Source of the DNA: Sipunculus nudus
Taxonomy: Eukaryota; Annelida; Sipuncula; Golfingiida; Sipunculidae
Reading direction: 5' to 3'
DNA: 64,000 nt
Assembly: GCA_026874595.1 (NCBI GenBank)
Contig: JAPPUL010000095.1
Span: forward strand, 1,424,001 to 1,488,000
In this document: positions 35,427 to 44,744 of the stretch, in pieces
Numbering within the stretch: position 1 is the first letter of the stretch
How the letters are laid out: every line of letters begins with the position of its first letter
Program-made: the position numbers and the translations under genes
The notes under the pieces: model-generated
What the model saw: the letters and a program-made list of their open reading frames with translations, nothing else
Database searches by the model: none
What the model was told of the DNA's origin: nothing

Positions 35427-36824
35427 TTATTTAGCAATAGATTGCCAAAAGTCCTGTTCGTCTAAATCGTTATCCTCAATTATTTTAGTTGGTTGTGCTT
35501 CTATATAATCGGATGTAATGTCTGATGGAGTTTCTTTAGACGGTGTTATATTTTTTGGAAACGACTGTTCTTGAGAAGATTGTGTTATGGTATTATTTTG
35601 GGAATTGCTTGTTGGCATTTCTATTACTGTTTTATCTTGGGTTACGTTACTACTGGTTGTTTTATCATCTAAAGGAGGCGGTGGAGGTGGTGGACTAATA
35701 GGAGTTTTAGCCTCACCATATTTTGGCACAGTAACAGTTATAGAATTATTAGATCTATTATTATAGACATCAGAAGCAACAATCTCGTATGTAACATCTT
35801 TAAATATACGTCTAAAGTAAATGGTAGCAAAAACGGTTTTGTTAGATTTGCCTTCATAAAAAGCTTCGATTAAAAGAGCCTTCTTATCTCCTTTCTTAGT
35901 GTCAAAATTTATGGAATGAAAGTCGTTATCACTGTTAGAACGTATTAGGAAAGACTTAAAGAAAGTCCTATCACTTGAATACATAATGTTGGTGCTAAAA
36001 TAGCTGTCATCTAAAGTCTCATTTATTTTAGTTAAAGAGATATTGCTTGGGTAATTTTTTCTTGGTTCAAGGATAAGCCCTATAGGATTGTCGTAGAAAG
36101 CACCTTTATAACTTGTAAATTTTCTTGAAAAGGTTCTAATATTAATCTTAATTCCGCTTTGAATCTTTATTATACCATAAATTTCTTTAGTTTTCTTGTA
36201 TCCGTATATTACATAAGATGGGATACGTAATCTAAAAGCTTTGTCAAAGTCAGGATCTTTCTCAGGTGATGAGTCAACGATAAAATATAATTGTTGCTGA
36301 TAACCGATTAGAGTATTTTTATAAAGACGTTTTTCATTTCGAGCAATACTAATAGGTCTAATAGAACGAAGCCCATACTCCTGTGTTCTATCTCTAAATT
36401 TTGTTTTCCAGTAGTAGTTTGTAAGCAAAACAGAATTTATTGAACGTTTCTTTCTAATAATTAAATCATAAAAAACTTGGTTATCAACAACAACCTTACG
36501 TAATTTGATATCGTCTTCAGATAGAGACAGGGGATGAGGAAATCTTTTTTTAGCTTTCTTAGCTTTCGCTTCTTTTTTAGGTTCCGCTTTTTTAGCAGTC
36601 AGATTATTTTGCTTGGTGATAGTTCCTGAAAAAGGACCATTATTAAAAAACTGACTAGTATTTTCCTTTTCTAAGTCTTCTTCTTGCGATAGATAAATTG
36701 TATTAAAGTCATTTGATGTGCTTATGGTTGTATCAGAATAAGATGAATCTAACAAAGCGAATAAGGAAATCATAGCAAAGCTAGGTAATAAAAAGTATTT
36801 CTTAGAATTTCTTAAAGCTAACAT
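35427..36824 (-). CDS. Large secreted or periplasmic protein of unknown function
   Basis: A 465-residue protein. An N-terminal signal (FLLPSFAMISLFALLDSSYS) is followed by a lysine/alanine-rich linker (residues about 78-95). A beta-rich central part, about 100-370, includes SITVTVPKYG near its end. A PPPPPPP tract near residue 385 leads into a Thr/Ser/Gln-rich, probably disordered tail. No domain is recognised. The architecture suits an envelope or surface protein with a cell-wall-spanning linker. Confidence 0.6.
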   Translation of the reverse strand: MLALRNSKKYFLLPSFAMISLFALLDSSYSDTTISTSNDFNTIYLSQEEDLEKENTSQFFNNGPFSGTITKQNNLTAKKAEPKKEAKAKKAKKRFPHPLSLSEDDIKLRKVVVDNQVFYDLIIRKKRSINSVLLTNYYWKTKFRDRTQEYGLRSIRPISIARNEKRLYKNTLIGYQQQLYFIVDSSPEKDPDFDKAFRLRIPSYVIYGYKKTKEIYGIIKIQSGIKINIRTFSRKFTSYKGAFYDNPIGLILEPRKNYPSNISLTKINETLDDSYFSTNIMYSSDRTFFKSFLIRSNSDNDFHSINFDTKKGDKKALLIEAFYEGKSNKTVFATIYFRRIFKDVTYEIVASDVYNNRSNNSITVTVPKYGEAKTPISPPPPPPPLDDKTTSSNVTQDKTVIEMPTSNSQNNTITQSSQEQSFPKNITPSKETPSDITSDYIEAQPTKIIEDNDLDEQDFWQSIAK

Positions 36825-37498
36825 AATAAAACTAATTTTAATCTCCTATAAATGTATAACTATAATATTATAGTATTTCCAAATCCATTTCTTTAATATA
36901 GTGATAGAAGGCAAAATAAAAAAGGCCTAACTATCTACACAAAGCATCTAACAATTTAAGGTAAATCTTTAGTATTTTTTGTATAAAAAGGTTTTGTATA
37001 AAATAGTATTAAGCGTCTTGATGTCTTGGGTATAGTGAGTTAGGAATAAAAAAGAAAAACGCTTAAAAAGACAAAAGACATTAAGCTTATAACAAGGTGT
37101 TAGTTAAGAGACAAGACATTAGCTTTTTCAGATGACAATTAGTTATATTTTAAAATGATTGTTATGACAAGTTATCTTAAGATGCTATGCATGCGTAAAT
37201 GTGCGTGCTATGGGGGGGTGGATCAGGTGTAAACTATATATCGTAAATGCTTTAGATATTTGAGATAAATAAAAATAAAAATGCTTGATTTATTAAGGTG
37301 AAATGTCGTTTAGTAACAAGATGCTAAGAGAAAGTAGAGTACGTATGCTTAAGATGTGGCTATGCGAAGATGGGAATAGGATGTTAGGAATAAGTAAGAT
37401 TAAGAAGTAAGGTTAAGTAAGAAGCAGGAACAAGTAATTTTAGTATATATATGATATTTAAGGGTATAAAAAACTAGGAAGCAGGGGAGCTATTATTA
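36825..37498. other. Gene-free spacer upstream of fliN
   Basis: About 670 bp between divergent genes, without a convincing open frame, tRNA or hairpin. It includes one G7 run at about 37209-37215. It could hold decayed coding sequence, but none is recognisable. Confidence 0.5.
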
Positions 37499-37957
37499 AT
37501 GGGCGATTCAACATTATCACAAAAGGAATTAGATGCGCTTTTAGATGGAGCAGAAATAATATACGACGATACGAAGCAATACTTGAAGGGGGAGGGTAAA
37601 GAGGGAGCAGATAGGGAAGGGTCAGATGCAGGAGAAATAGAACTTGACAGGATTAAAGACCTGCTACCCGACGAAGTGGATGTAAATAATATGAATGCTA
37701 GTCAAAAACATAATTCAAGTTTGCTACTAGATATATATGTACAAATTACAGTGGAGCTAGGGCGTACAAATATCCATGTAAAAGATGTGCTTGCCTTGGG
37801 GGAGGGTTCTATAATAGAGTTGGCAAAGCCAGCAAATGAGCCAGTAGATCTATTAGTAAACGATCGCTTAATAGCACATGGAGAAGTAGTAGTAATAGAT
37901 GAGAATTTTGGGACACGAGTAACCAACATAGCCTTACCAGCCGAACAAAATAAATAA
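37499..37957 (+). CDS. fliN: Flagellar motor switch protein FliN
   Basis: A 152-residue protein. Residues about 75-148 form the SpoA/FliN domain ([23 protein letters not shown], then [19 protein letters not shown]). It belongs to the C-ring that sets rotation direction. The N-terminus [17 protein letters not shown] resembles the CheY-binding peptide of FliM. The linker between is acidic. GGGAGC lies before the ATG. No other flagellar genes occur in the window, so it is separated from the usual fliM/fliP operon. Confidence 0.9.
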   Translation: MGDSTLSQKELDALLDGAEIIYDDTKQYLKGEGKEGADREGSDAGEIELDRIKDLLPDEVDVNNMNASQKHNSSLLLDIYVQITVELGRTNIHVKDVLALGEGSIIELAKPANEPVDLLVNDRLIAHGEVVVIDENFGTRVTNIALPAEQNK

Positions 37958-38196
37958 AATATTCGTGGTATAAGTTGCAAAAGGAATTAAGATTAAAGAG
38001 TATTTAATTTAAAACAAAATAAGATAAGCAAATATCAATCGAACATAAGTTTAAGATAATTAAAATTAATTAAGGCAATATAGTATTGTAATTTAGGTAT
38101 AAATAGTTATATTTTGTTGAAGCGAGTATGATGAATGTATACTATTTTAGGGTGCATATTTAGAAAGCATTAAAATAATGTAAGGAGTAATAAACT

Positions 38197-38442
38197 ATGT
38201 CTAGCACGCCAGATCAAACATTAGATGCGAGAGGGTTAAATTGTCCGATGCCGATAATAAAGGCAAAAAAAGTAATAGATACATTAGGGGCAGGACAACT
38301 GCTTGAAGTATTTGCAACGGATCCAGGTTCGGCAGCAGATTTTAAAGGATGGACAAAGCAAACAGGCCATACATTGGAAGAGGAGAGCAAATCGGTAGAA
38401 GATGGAAAAGAAGTATTTCGTTTTCTAATAAAGCACAAATAA
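38197..38442 (+). CDS. TusA-like sulfur carrier protein
   Basis: An 81-residue TusA/SirA-family protein. DARGLNCPMPIIKAKK has the CPxP motif with the persulfide-bearing cysteine. PGSAADFKGWTKQTGH is typical of the family. Such proteins pass sulfane sulfur to tRNA thiolation, molybdopterin synthesis or the Dsr/DsrEFH-linked path. AAGGAG stands before the ATG. Although a DsrAB organism makes a link with sulfur metabolism tempting, the gene stands alone and 25 kb away. Confidence 0.9.
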   Translation: MSSTPDQTLDARGLNCPMPIIKAKKVIDTLGAGQLLEVFATDPGSAADFKGWTKQTGHTLEEESKSVEDGKEVFRFLIKHK

Positions 38443-38455
38443 AATTAATTTGTTA

Positions 38456-38550
38456 ATTTGTTAATGAATGATTTGTTAATGAATGATTTGTTAATGAATG
38501 ATTTGTTAATGAATGATTTGCTAATGTTTGCTAATGATTGTTAATGAATG
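38456..38550. repeat. 15-bp tandem repeat
   Basis: Four clean copies of ATTTGTTAATGAATG, then degenerate copies up to about 38550, just after the TusA-like gene. The rest of the spacer to 39029 is AT-rich and contains no recognisable feature. Confidence 0.9.
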
Positions 38551-39029
38551 AAAGAACTTAAATCAAAGTATAAGTTTTAGTAAAAAGTAGTATTAAGTAA
38601 ATTAAAATAAGGTCCAAGTATATATGTGGGCTTAAGAGTCTTGCCGAAGGTATCTAAAAAGAAAATCAAAAATAAAAAGAGTTTGTAATGAGCTTGAATG
38701 AATAATTATTTTACTAAAAGTATGAGAGAATGGTTTTTATTTTTTGTGTAAATATTCTTTGTGAGAATGAATTTAGTAATATATTGTTTTATGATATTTT
38801 ATGATAAAGGATATAAAGGGTTACGATGTTTGTGCATATGTTATAATATGTATTTAAATAGAATAACTTATTTAAAGAGAATATTTTAATAATAAAGGCC
38901 TATATATTAGAACATTAAGATGTAATAGGAACCGAAGGTGTTAAGATAAAGAGGGCGTAAATGCTTCAGAATGGTTTTGAGAGTATAGGAAAACATGTAA
39001 CTAAAAAAGCAAAATCTTAGGAGAAATAG

Positions 39030-39809
39030 ATGACGGATGTACAAAGTCAAATAGATAAAAGAAGTATAAGAATAAACAAGGTAGGAGTAAAGGGGATAAA
39101 ATACCCTATAAAGCTGTTAAGTATAGATAATGTAGAACAAAGCACAGTAGCAGATATAAATATGTATGTGTCCCTTAAAGGGACATCAAAAGGGACCCAT
39201 ATGAGTAGATTTGTAGAAGTATTAAATAAGTATCGGCATGGGTTTAGTATAGAAGGGATAAAAGAAATGCTTTATTATATGCAAGAACACTTGGGTTCAG
39301 AAGATGCGCATATAGAGATGAGCTTTCCTTATTTTATAAATAAAGAAGCCCCTGTAAGCGGAGCAAAAGGGCTTATGGATTATAGATGCCGAGTAAAAGG
39401 GATACTTGCAGGAGATAATGGAGCAGAGATATCGCTTGGAGTAACAGTTCCGGTAACAAGTCTATGCCCGTGTTCAAAAGAAGTTAGTGAATTTGGAGCC
39501 CATAATCAAAGGAGTGAAGTTAGTGTAGATGTAATGTCATCGGGAGCGATATGGTTTGACAAACTAATAGAGCTTGTAGAGGGGGTGGGGTCTTGTGAAA
39601 TATATTCATTAGTTAAGCGAGCAGACGAAAAATATATGACAGAAAAAGCTTACTTGAATCCGAAGTTCGTAGAAGATATAGTAAGAGATGTGACGAGAGT
39701 ATTAACGGATGAGAAAGAAATAATATGGTTTGAGGTTGAGAGTGAAAATATAGAGAGCATACACAATCACAATGCGTATGCAAAAATAAGCCGAGGGAAA
39801 CAATGCTAG
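39030..39809 (+). CDS. folE2: GTP cyclohydrolase FolE2 (type IB)
   Basis: A 259-residue protein of the MptA/FolE2 family. TSLCPCSKEVSEFGAHNQR near residue 145 is the signature with the metal-binding cysteine. It opens GTP to make dihydroneopterin triphosphate for folate, and can replace the zinc enzyme FolE. AGGAG lies before the ATG. A single gene with no folate neighbours. Confidence 0.95.
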   Translation: MTDVQSQIDKRSIRINKVGVKGIKYPIKLLSIDNVEQSTVADINMYVSLKGTSKGTHMSRFVEVLNKYRHGFSIEGIKEMLYYMQEHLGSEDAHIEMSFPYFINKEAPVSGAKGLMDYRCRVKGILAGDNGAEISLGVTVPVTSLCPCSKEVSEFGAHNQRSEVSVDVMSSGAIWFDKLIELVEGVGSCEIYSLVKRADEKYMTEKAYLNPKFVEDIVRDVTRVLTDEKEIIWFEVESENIESIHNHNAYAKISRGKQC

Positions 39810-39962
39810 AAAGGGGGTAGATATTTGGTGAGGATAAGTTGTTTTTTGTAAAGTTACGTATATTTTAAAGGATATCAGCAAAATGCAGCAAATATGAACT
39901 AAGTATAAGGGTAAGGAAAAATAGTGTAAAACTAAAACAAAAGCTTTTTAGTATAAAAAGCT

Positions 39963-41564
39963 ATGAGGGCTAAAGAGTTGTATAAGAGATATTTGTTAAT
40001 ATTTTTAGTATTAAATACAACATTAAGTTCTTGCATAAGTCTTTGTGATGCTGGAGAAGGAGAGGATGAAGTTGCATTAGGGTTAGGAAAGGGTTTTAGG
40101 GGAGAAATACCAGAAGAGATAAGAAGTGATGAGGAAGCAAAGAAAGCGGGTGCTGAGTTTCAAATGCGGCTTCGCGAGATAGCAGATAGGATACTGCCTT
40201 CAGTAGTTAAAATAGAGACATTACAAGCAAGAGCAGGCGGGATAGGGCAAGGATTTTTCGATCATGATTTTTTTAAGTTTTTTGAAAACAATCCTCTAAC
40301 TCGGCCAAAAGGAAGAGGAGATGGCCAAGAGGAGGGAGAAAAGACTCTTGGGTCTGGTTTTGTAATAAATGATAGAGGACACGTTATAACGAATGCGCAT
40401 GTAGTAGGAGAGGCATTAAAGATAGTGGTAGTGATAGGAGACAATGAGTATAGAGGTGAGGTTCTGGGGACGGATCCGACAAGTGATTTAACAGTATTAA
40501 AGCTGGTGGACTATAAACGAGGGAGCTTACCGTATTTGTCATTAAATGAAGAAGTGGAAATAGAGGTAGGAGATTTTGCGATGGCAGTGGGCAATCCGTT
40601 TGGACTTATAGGAAGTTTCACAATAGGGGTGGTTAGTGCAAAAGGGAGGACCTCGTTAGGAATAGATCGGAATGCAATATTTAAGAATTTCATACAAACA
40701 GACGCGTCAATAAACCAAGGGAACAGCGGAGGGCCGCTTGTAAACATAGAAGGGAAGGTAATAGGTATAAACACGGCAATATACACAAGTAATGGGCGAT
40801 TAGGCTCAATGGGGATAGGGTTTGCGATTCCTGTAAACATAGCTCGTAATATAAGTGAGCTATTAATTAAAAGCGGAAAAGTTGTAAGGGGTTATATAGG
40901 GGTTTCGATAAGAGACCTTGATAAAGACTTGTCAGAACATTTCAATTTACGGGATGGAGTATTAATACTTGACTTATTGCCTGGCGGGGCAGGGGCGGGG
41001 TCTGGTCTTAAGCGAGGGGATATAATAACGCATATAAATGGCAAAGTGATAAAGCGAACAGTAGATATGATAGGAGAGGTATCAGGCTATCCTCCGGATA
41101 CAATAATAGAGCTTAGCGTAGTGAGGGGAGAGAAGAGATTAAATATACGTATAAAGCTAAAGGAGCGTCCGACTAAGCTTGCTTTTAGAGGAGGGTTTAG
41201 AGGGGATAGGGAAGGGGAGGGGAATATATTACCTAAGGACAATGGGGGTAACAATAGGGGTAGAGGTTTTGTTGGGGGTGTGGTTGAATGGTATGGGTTA
41301 ACTTTGTCAGAGCGCAAGTCGGCTTTGAGAGGAGAGGATAAAGAGATATATGTAAATAAGAAAAGTGTTGCTGTTGGGGTAAGATGGAGTGAATCTATTG
41401 AACGAGGAGATGTAATTGAGAGTATAAATGGCAAAGAGTTAAGAAGCGGTTTAAAAGGTTTGCGTGAAGTTATAAAAGATGAGGGTATTAAGGCGTCGTA
41501 TTTTGTATGGATAAGGCGAGGAAGTGCTAGGTTCTATACGTTATTACGGGTGAAGAAAGAGTAG
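39963..41564 (+). CDS. HtrA/DegP-type periplasmic serine protease
   Basis: A 533-residue protein. A signal sequence (LLIFLVLNTTLSSC) with a lipobox-like cysteine opens it. The trypsin-like catalytic triad is H146 (TNAHVV), D175 (SDLTVL) and S255 (GNSGGPL), with spacing as in DegP. PDZ1 (about 310-400) carries GYIGVSIRDL. A weaker PDZ2 (about 440-530) carries ERGDVIESINGKEL. It degrades or refolds misfolded envelope proteins. Two SurA-like chaperone genes and a repeat protein follow on the same strand, making an envelope quality-control cluster. No clear Shine-Dalgarno is seen. Confidence 0.93.
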   Translation: MRAKELYKRYLLIFLVLNTTLSSCISLCDAGEGEDEVALGLGKGFRGEIPEEIRSDEEAKKAGAEFQMRLREIADRILPSVVKIETLQARAGGIGQGFFDHDFFKFFENNPLTRPKGRGDGQEEGEKTLGSGFVINDRGHVITNAHVVGEALKIVVVIGDNEYRGEVLGTDPTSDLTVLKLVDYKRGSLPYLSLNEEVEIEVGDFAMAVGNPFGLIGSFTIGVVSAKGRTSLGIDRNAIFKNFIQTDASINQGNSGGPLVNIEGKVIGINTAIYTSNGRLGSMGIGFAIPVNIARNISELLIKSGKVVRGYIGVSIRDLDKDLSEHFNLRDGVLILDLLPGGAGAGSGLKRGDIITHINGKVIKRTVDMIGEVSGYPPDTIIELSVVRGEKRLNIRIKLKERPTKLAFRGGFRGDREGEGNILPKDNGGNNRGRGFVGGVVEWYGLTLSERKSALRGEDKEIYVNKKSVAVGVRWSESIERGDVIESINGKELRSGLKGLREVIKDEGIKASYFVWIRRGSARFYTLLRVKKE

Positions 41565-41674
41565 CGCGTAAAAATTAAAGACATAAGCGTAAAAATTTAT
41601 TATTAATAATTTATATTTATAGACAAATGCGAGTATTAAAAGCTATATATGCATAAGAGGTAATAGGAGGTAAG

Positions 41675-42286
41675 ATGAAAAGAAAAGGATTAAAAAAGGT
41701 TTTGGTATTATCAATACTGATAAATATATGTTTTGTAGGGATACTCTTATCCCAGAACACTTGGATTAGCAAAGTAAACGGAAAGAAGCTGTTGCATGAA
41801 GAGTTTAAAGATTACTATAATGGATTATTATATTTTCAAGTAATGTCCTCCCCGATACCGATACCGAAGTCACAGTTAAGCAAGATAGTAAAGAATAAAG
41901 AACAGATGCAAGCCTTTTTGCATACCTATGAAGATGAATATTTGATAATACAAAAGGCAAAAGAGAAGAAAACGTACAATAAAAAAGAGATAGATAGACA
42001 AGTGGCAATGATATCGAAAGTGGTAAAGAATAAGCTGATCCTAAAGAGTTTTCTAAGTAAATATATACACCCAAAAGTAAAAGTAACGCCTAAAGAAGTA
42101 CAGAAGGTGTATGCAGCGGAACTAAAGCGTAAAAACAGTCCCTATAAAGGGATCGCAAAACAGGATGCAATAAAGGGGATAAGAAGCCAGGTAAAGGGAG
42201 AAAAGGCGCTTAAGAAGCTAAAGAGCTACGCGTCAAAGCTTAGGCTAGCAGCCGAGATAGTACATAATCCTGTACTGGTAAAATAG
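41675..42286 (+). CDS. SurA N-domain-like periplasmic chaperone (no PPIase domain)
   Basis: A 203-residue protein with a signal anchor (VLVLSILINICFVGILLS), then a helical chaperone part. ISKVNGKKLLHEEFKDYY and AFLHTYEDEYLIIQKAKEK recall the SurA/PrsA N-terminal domain, and VTPKEVQKVYAAEL recalls its later helix. The parvulin isomerase domain is absent. AGGAGG lies before the ATG. The next gene is a paralogue. A role in outer-membrane protein delivery with HtrA is inferred. Confidence 0.7.
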   Translation: MKRKGLKKVLVLSILINICFVGILLSQNTWISKVNGKKLLHEEFKDYYNGLLYFQVMSSPIPIPKSQLSKIVKNKEQMQAFLHTYEDEYLIIQKAKEKKTYNKKEIDRQVAMISKVVKNKLILKSFLSKYIHPKVKVTPKEVQKVYAAELKRKNSPYKGIAKQDAIKGIRSQVKGEKALKKLKSYASKLRLAAEIVHNPVLVK

Positions 42287-42410
42287 GGGGGGCAAAAGCA
42301 AAGCTGACCATATTTTCGCTAAAAAGTTGCTAAAAGAGTGCTTAAAACAATAGACATACTTAAGAAAATAAAGTAATGAATTAAAGGATAATAAAGATGG
42401 AGAAGAAGAT

Positions 42411-43031
42411 ATGAATATAGGTAATAAGGTGAAGTCAATATATATTTTGGTGCTCTTATTTTTGGTTGTGGGTTTAGTATCAGGGGATAAAGGTGGGGAG
42501 TGGTTGTTAAATATAAATAAAAAGAACGTACTAGGGATAGCTGGTTTTACAGAGGATTTCCGAGCATTTATAGATATGCAATCGATAACCCAAGTGGTAG
42601 TAGATGCTGAAAGTTTAAAGAGGGCAGAACAAGACAAACAAAATCGCCGAGCGTATTTAGATAATGTAATAAATGATTTGCTTATAATGGAATATGGGAA
42701 GGGAAAGAAGCTATATAGTGAAAAGGATATAGAGAAACGACTTAATAGGATAACGAAGATATTGCGTCGACAAATGGTAAGAAAATATTATGTAGATAAG
42801 GTTATAATACCGAAGATAGGCAAAGTAAATGAAGAGGTAGTAAAAGCCTATTATGAGGAGATAAAAAAGAGTAAGGAGGGCAAGAGACTAAGTGCGCTTG
42901 AGATACGAGATGCAGCAAGGAAGCGAGCGAGAGCAGAAGCGATACAAAGGTTATTTTTGAAAGAGATAGACAAGTTGCGATCAAGATATAGGATACAGTT
43001 AAATGAAAAGTATGAGAATATGTTTGAGTAG
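42411..43031 (+). CDS. SurA N-domain-like periplasmic chaperone, paralogue
   Basis: A 206-residue protein arranged like the previous one: signal (IYILVLLFLVVGLVSG), LGIAGFTEDFRAFID, an INDLLIMEYGKGKKLYSEKDIEKRL block, then NEEVVKAYYEEIKKSKEGK. No PPIase domain. GGAG lies 8 nt before the ATG. The pair probably arose by duplication and has diverged strongly. Expected to hold unfolded outer-membrane proteins. Confidence 0.65.
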   Translation: MNIGNKVKSIYILVLLFLVVGLVSGDKGGEWLLNINKKNVLGIAGFTEDFRAFIDMQSITQVVVDAESLKRAEQDKQNRRAYLDNVINDLLIMEYGKGKKLYSEKDIEKRLNRITKILRRQMVRKYYVDKVIIPKIGKVNEEVVKAYYEEIKKSKEGKRLSALEIRDAARKRARAEAIQRLFLKEIDKLRSRYRIQLNEKYENMFE

Positions 43032-43120
43032 GCTGAGTGGTGTCTCTATAAAAGATTAGGGTTATGAGAATACCTATTATTATTATTATTATGCTAGTGA
43101 TTAAGCCATGAGAAATATAT

Positions 43121-43651
43121 ATGAGATATAGAATAAGGAAAGAGCATTATATAAAATATATTATATTATGCTACCTAATCCTGATCTATATGGCAGCGAA
43201 TGTTAGTGCTTATAATTATTCTTTAGTAGATGCATTATTGTCAGGCGAGAGTAATACTAGCCTGGCTAGGAATGGAGGAAAGGGGGCGACAAAGGAAGCG
43301 ACAAAGGGGGCGACAAAGGGGGCGACAAAGGGGGCGACAAAGGAAGCGACAAAGGAAGCGACAAAGGAAGCGACAAAGGGGGCGACAAAGGGGGCGACAA
43401 AGGAAGCGACAAAGGAAGCGACAAAGGGGGCGACAAAGGGGGAGACAAAGGAAGCGACAAAGGGGGCGACAAAGGGGGAGACAAAGGGGGCGACAGAAGA
43501 TAGTTATTATGGGACTGATTGGGAACGAATGGACAAGGAGTTTGAGAAGTTTTTAGGGGAGGATAGCGAAGAGGAGACAAATCGCGGGAGAAAAAAGGGA
43601 GCAAATTTAGATAAAGATAAGGAAGAGGGAGAAGGGTTTAATGGTGATTAA
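43121..43651 (+). CDS. Secreted KGAT/KEAT tetrapeptide-repeat protein
   Basis: A 176-residue protein. A hydrophobic N-terminal segment (YIILCYLILIYMAANVSA) acts as a signal. Residues 54-125 are eighteen uninterrupted tetrapeptides, KGAT, KEAT and KGET, probably helical or extended and strongly lysine-rich. An acidic tail (KEFEKFLGEDSEEETN) follows. No family is recognised. It lies 90 bp after the SurA-like pair. The second frame is open through the repeats only because the 12-bp unit keeps every frame regular. Confidence 0.6.
   Translation: MRYRIRKEHYIKYIILCYLILIYMAANVSAYNYSLVDALLSGESNTSLARNGGKGATKEATKGATKGATKGATKEATKEATKEATKGATKGATKEATKEATKGATKGETKEATKGATKGETKGATEDSYYGTDWERMDKEFEKFLGEDSEEETNRGRKKGANLDKDKEEGEGFNGD
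43280..43495 (+). repeat. 12-bp coding tandem repeat, 18 copies
   Basis: Units of AAGGGGGCGACA or AAGGAAGCGACA, with two units carrying GAG for GCG. Each encodes one K-[GE]-[AE]-T tetrapeptide. As the unit is 12 bp, changes in copy number keep the frame and vary the protein's length. Confidence 0.95.
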
Positions 43652-43738
43652 ATGGGATTAGAGCTAAGTAGAAAAAGCGGCTAATATAGTAAGAAAGAGC
43701 AAACTGTATGGGAGGATAAAGAATGGAGATAAAAATTA

Positions 43739-44737
43739 GTGAGAGGATTGGTATTTTTGCTTATAGGGCCTGCGGGGTCAGGTAAGACAACATTAATAGA
43801 GGAAGTAACAAAAGGGGACACAAAAGTCACCTTCCTACCGACTTATACAACTCGAGCAATTAGGGAAGGAGAGGGAGAAGGCAAGCCATATTATTTCATA
43901 ACCCGAGAAGAATTTGAAAATAAGATATTAGGGGAAGTATTAATAGAGTGGAAATATGTGCATGGTGATAATTATTATGGTATGGGGATAAATGAAGTAG
44001 AACGAGAAATCAAATCAGGAATAAGTGTAATAACAGATATTGATATATTGGGAGCCTTAGATGTAATAGAATGGAAACCAGAGGTAGTTGTTACGATATT
44101 TGTGAATATAGAATCAAGGGAGGAGTTAATAGAAAGGATAAAAAGGCGAGGTAGTTGTAGCGAGGAGGAGCTTAGGAGGCGAATAGCACGGCTTGAAAGG
44201 GAGCTTGCATATAAAAATAGCTTTGATTATTATCTAGAGAATAATGACTTAAAGACGGGAGTAAATGCTTTAAAAAGGATAATAAGCCTAGAGCAAAATA
44301 TACATAACTATCGTAATCATAGTAATATCATAATGCATTACATAACACGTCTAATAATTGTAAACGCTAGAGGGGAGTTATTAATGCTTTCACGAAAAGG
44401 CCCATCTAAAGCTTTTGAGAAATGGCGTTTTATAGAAACACATATACTTAAGGGAGAAACCCCAAAGGATGCTTTACAAAGAGGACTTGTATTTCTATTT
44501 TCCCAAATATCTGATAGTTTAAAGAATAGGTTATATTCATTAACTCAAGCATGTGATAGAATATATAATATTAATACCCATAAACATTATGAGATGACAT
44601 TTTATTTAACTCTGGTTGAAGATATTACTTTAGAAAGTGATAATTATGTATTTAAATGGCTTAATTTAGATTTGGCTTCAGAGTATATTGATAGTGAAGA
44701 TTTAAAATTAATTGATAGTAATATTAAGTTAAGATAG
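43739..44737 (+). CDS. Guanylate kinase with C-terminal degenerate NUDIX-like domain
   Basis: A 332-residue protein. Residues 1-190 match guanylate kinase: P-loop GPAGSGKTT (10-18), PTYTTRAIREGEGEGKPYYF for GMP binding, WKYVHGDNYYGM and DIDILGALDV. Residues 200-332 look like a NUDIX fold (HYITRLIIVNARGELLMLSRKG, then FEKWRFIETHILKGETP). However, the NUDIX box lacks the REx2E core (it reads ALQRGLVFLF), so catalysis by this half is doubtful. Start is GTG with GGAG about 10 nt before. It ends 7 bp from the convergent kinase gene. Gmk is normally about 200 residues. Confidence 0.78.
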   Translation: MRGLVFLLIGPAGSGKTTLIEEVTKGDTKVTFLPTYTTRAIREGEGEGKPYYFITREEFENKILGEVLIEWKYVHGDNYYGMGINEVEREIKSGISVITDIDILGALDVIEWKPEVVVTIFVNIESREELIERIKRRGSCSEEELRRRIARLERELAYKNSFDYYLENNDLKTGVNALKRIISLEQNIHNYRNHSNIIMHYITRLIIVNARGELLMLSRKGPSKAFEKWRFIETHILKGETPKDALQRGLVFLFSQISDSLKNRLYSLTQACDRIYNINTHKHYEMTFYLTLVEDITLESDNYVFKWLNLDLASEYIDSEDLKLIDSNIKLR

Positions 44738-44744
44738 GCTTAGT

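Noticed and set aside
43230-43556. Second-frame Arg/Gln repeat protein
   Set aside because: It is open only because the 12-bp unit is regular; the KGAT frame has the signal peptide and a sensible tail.
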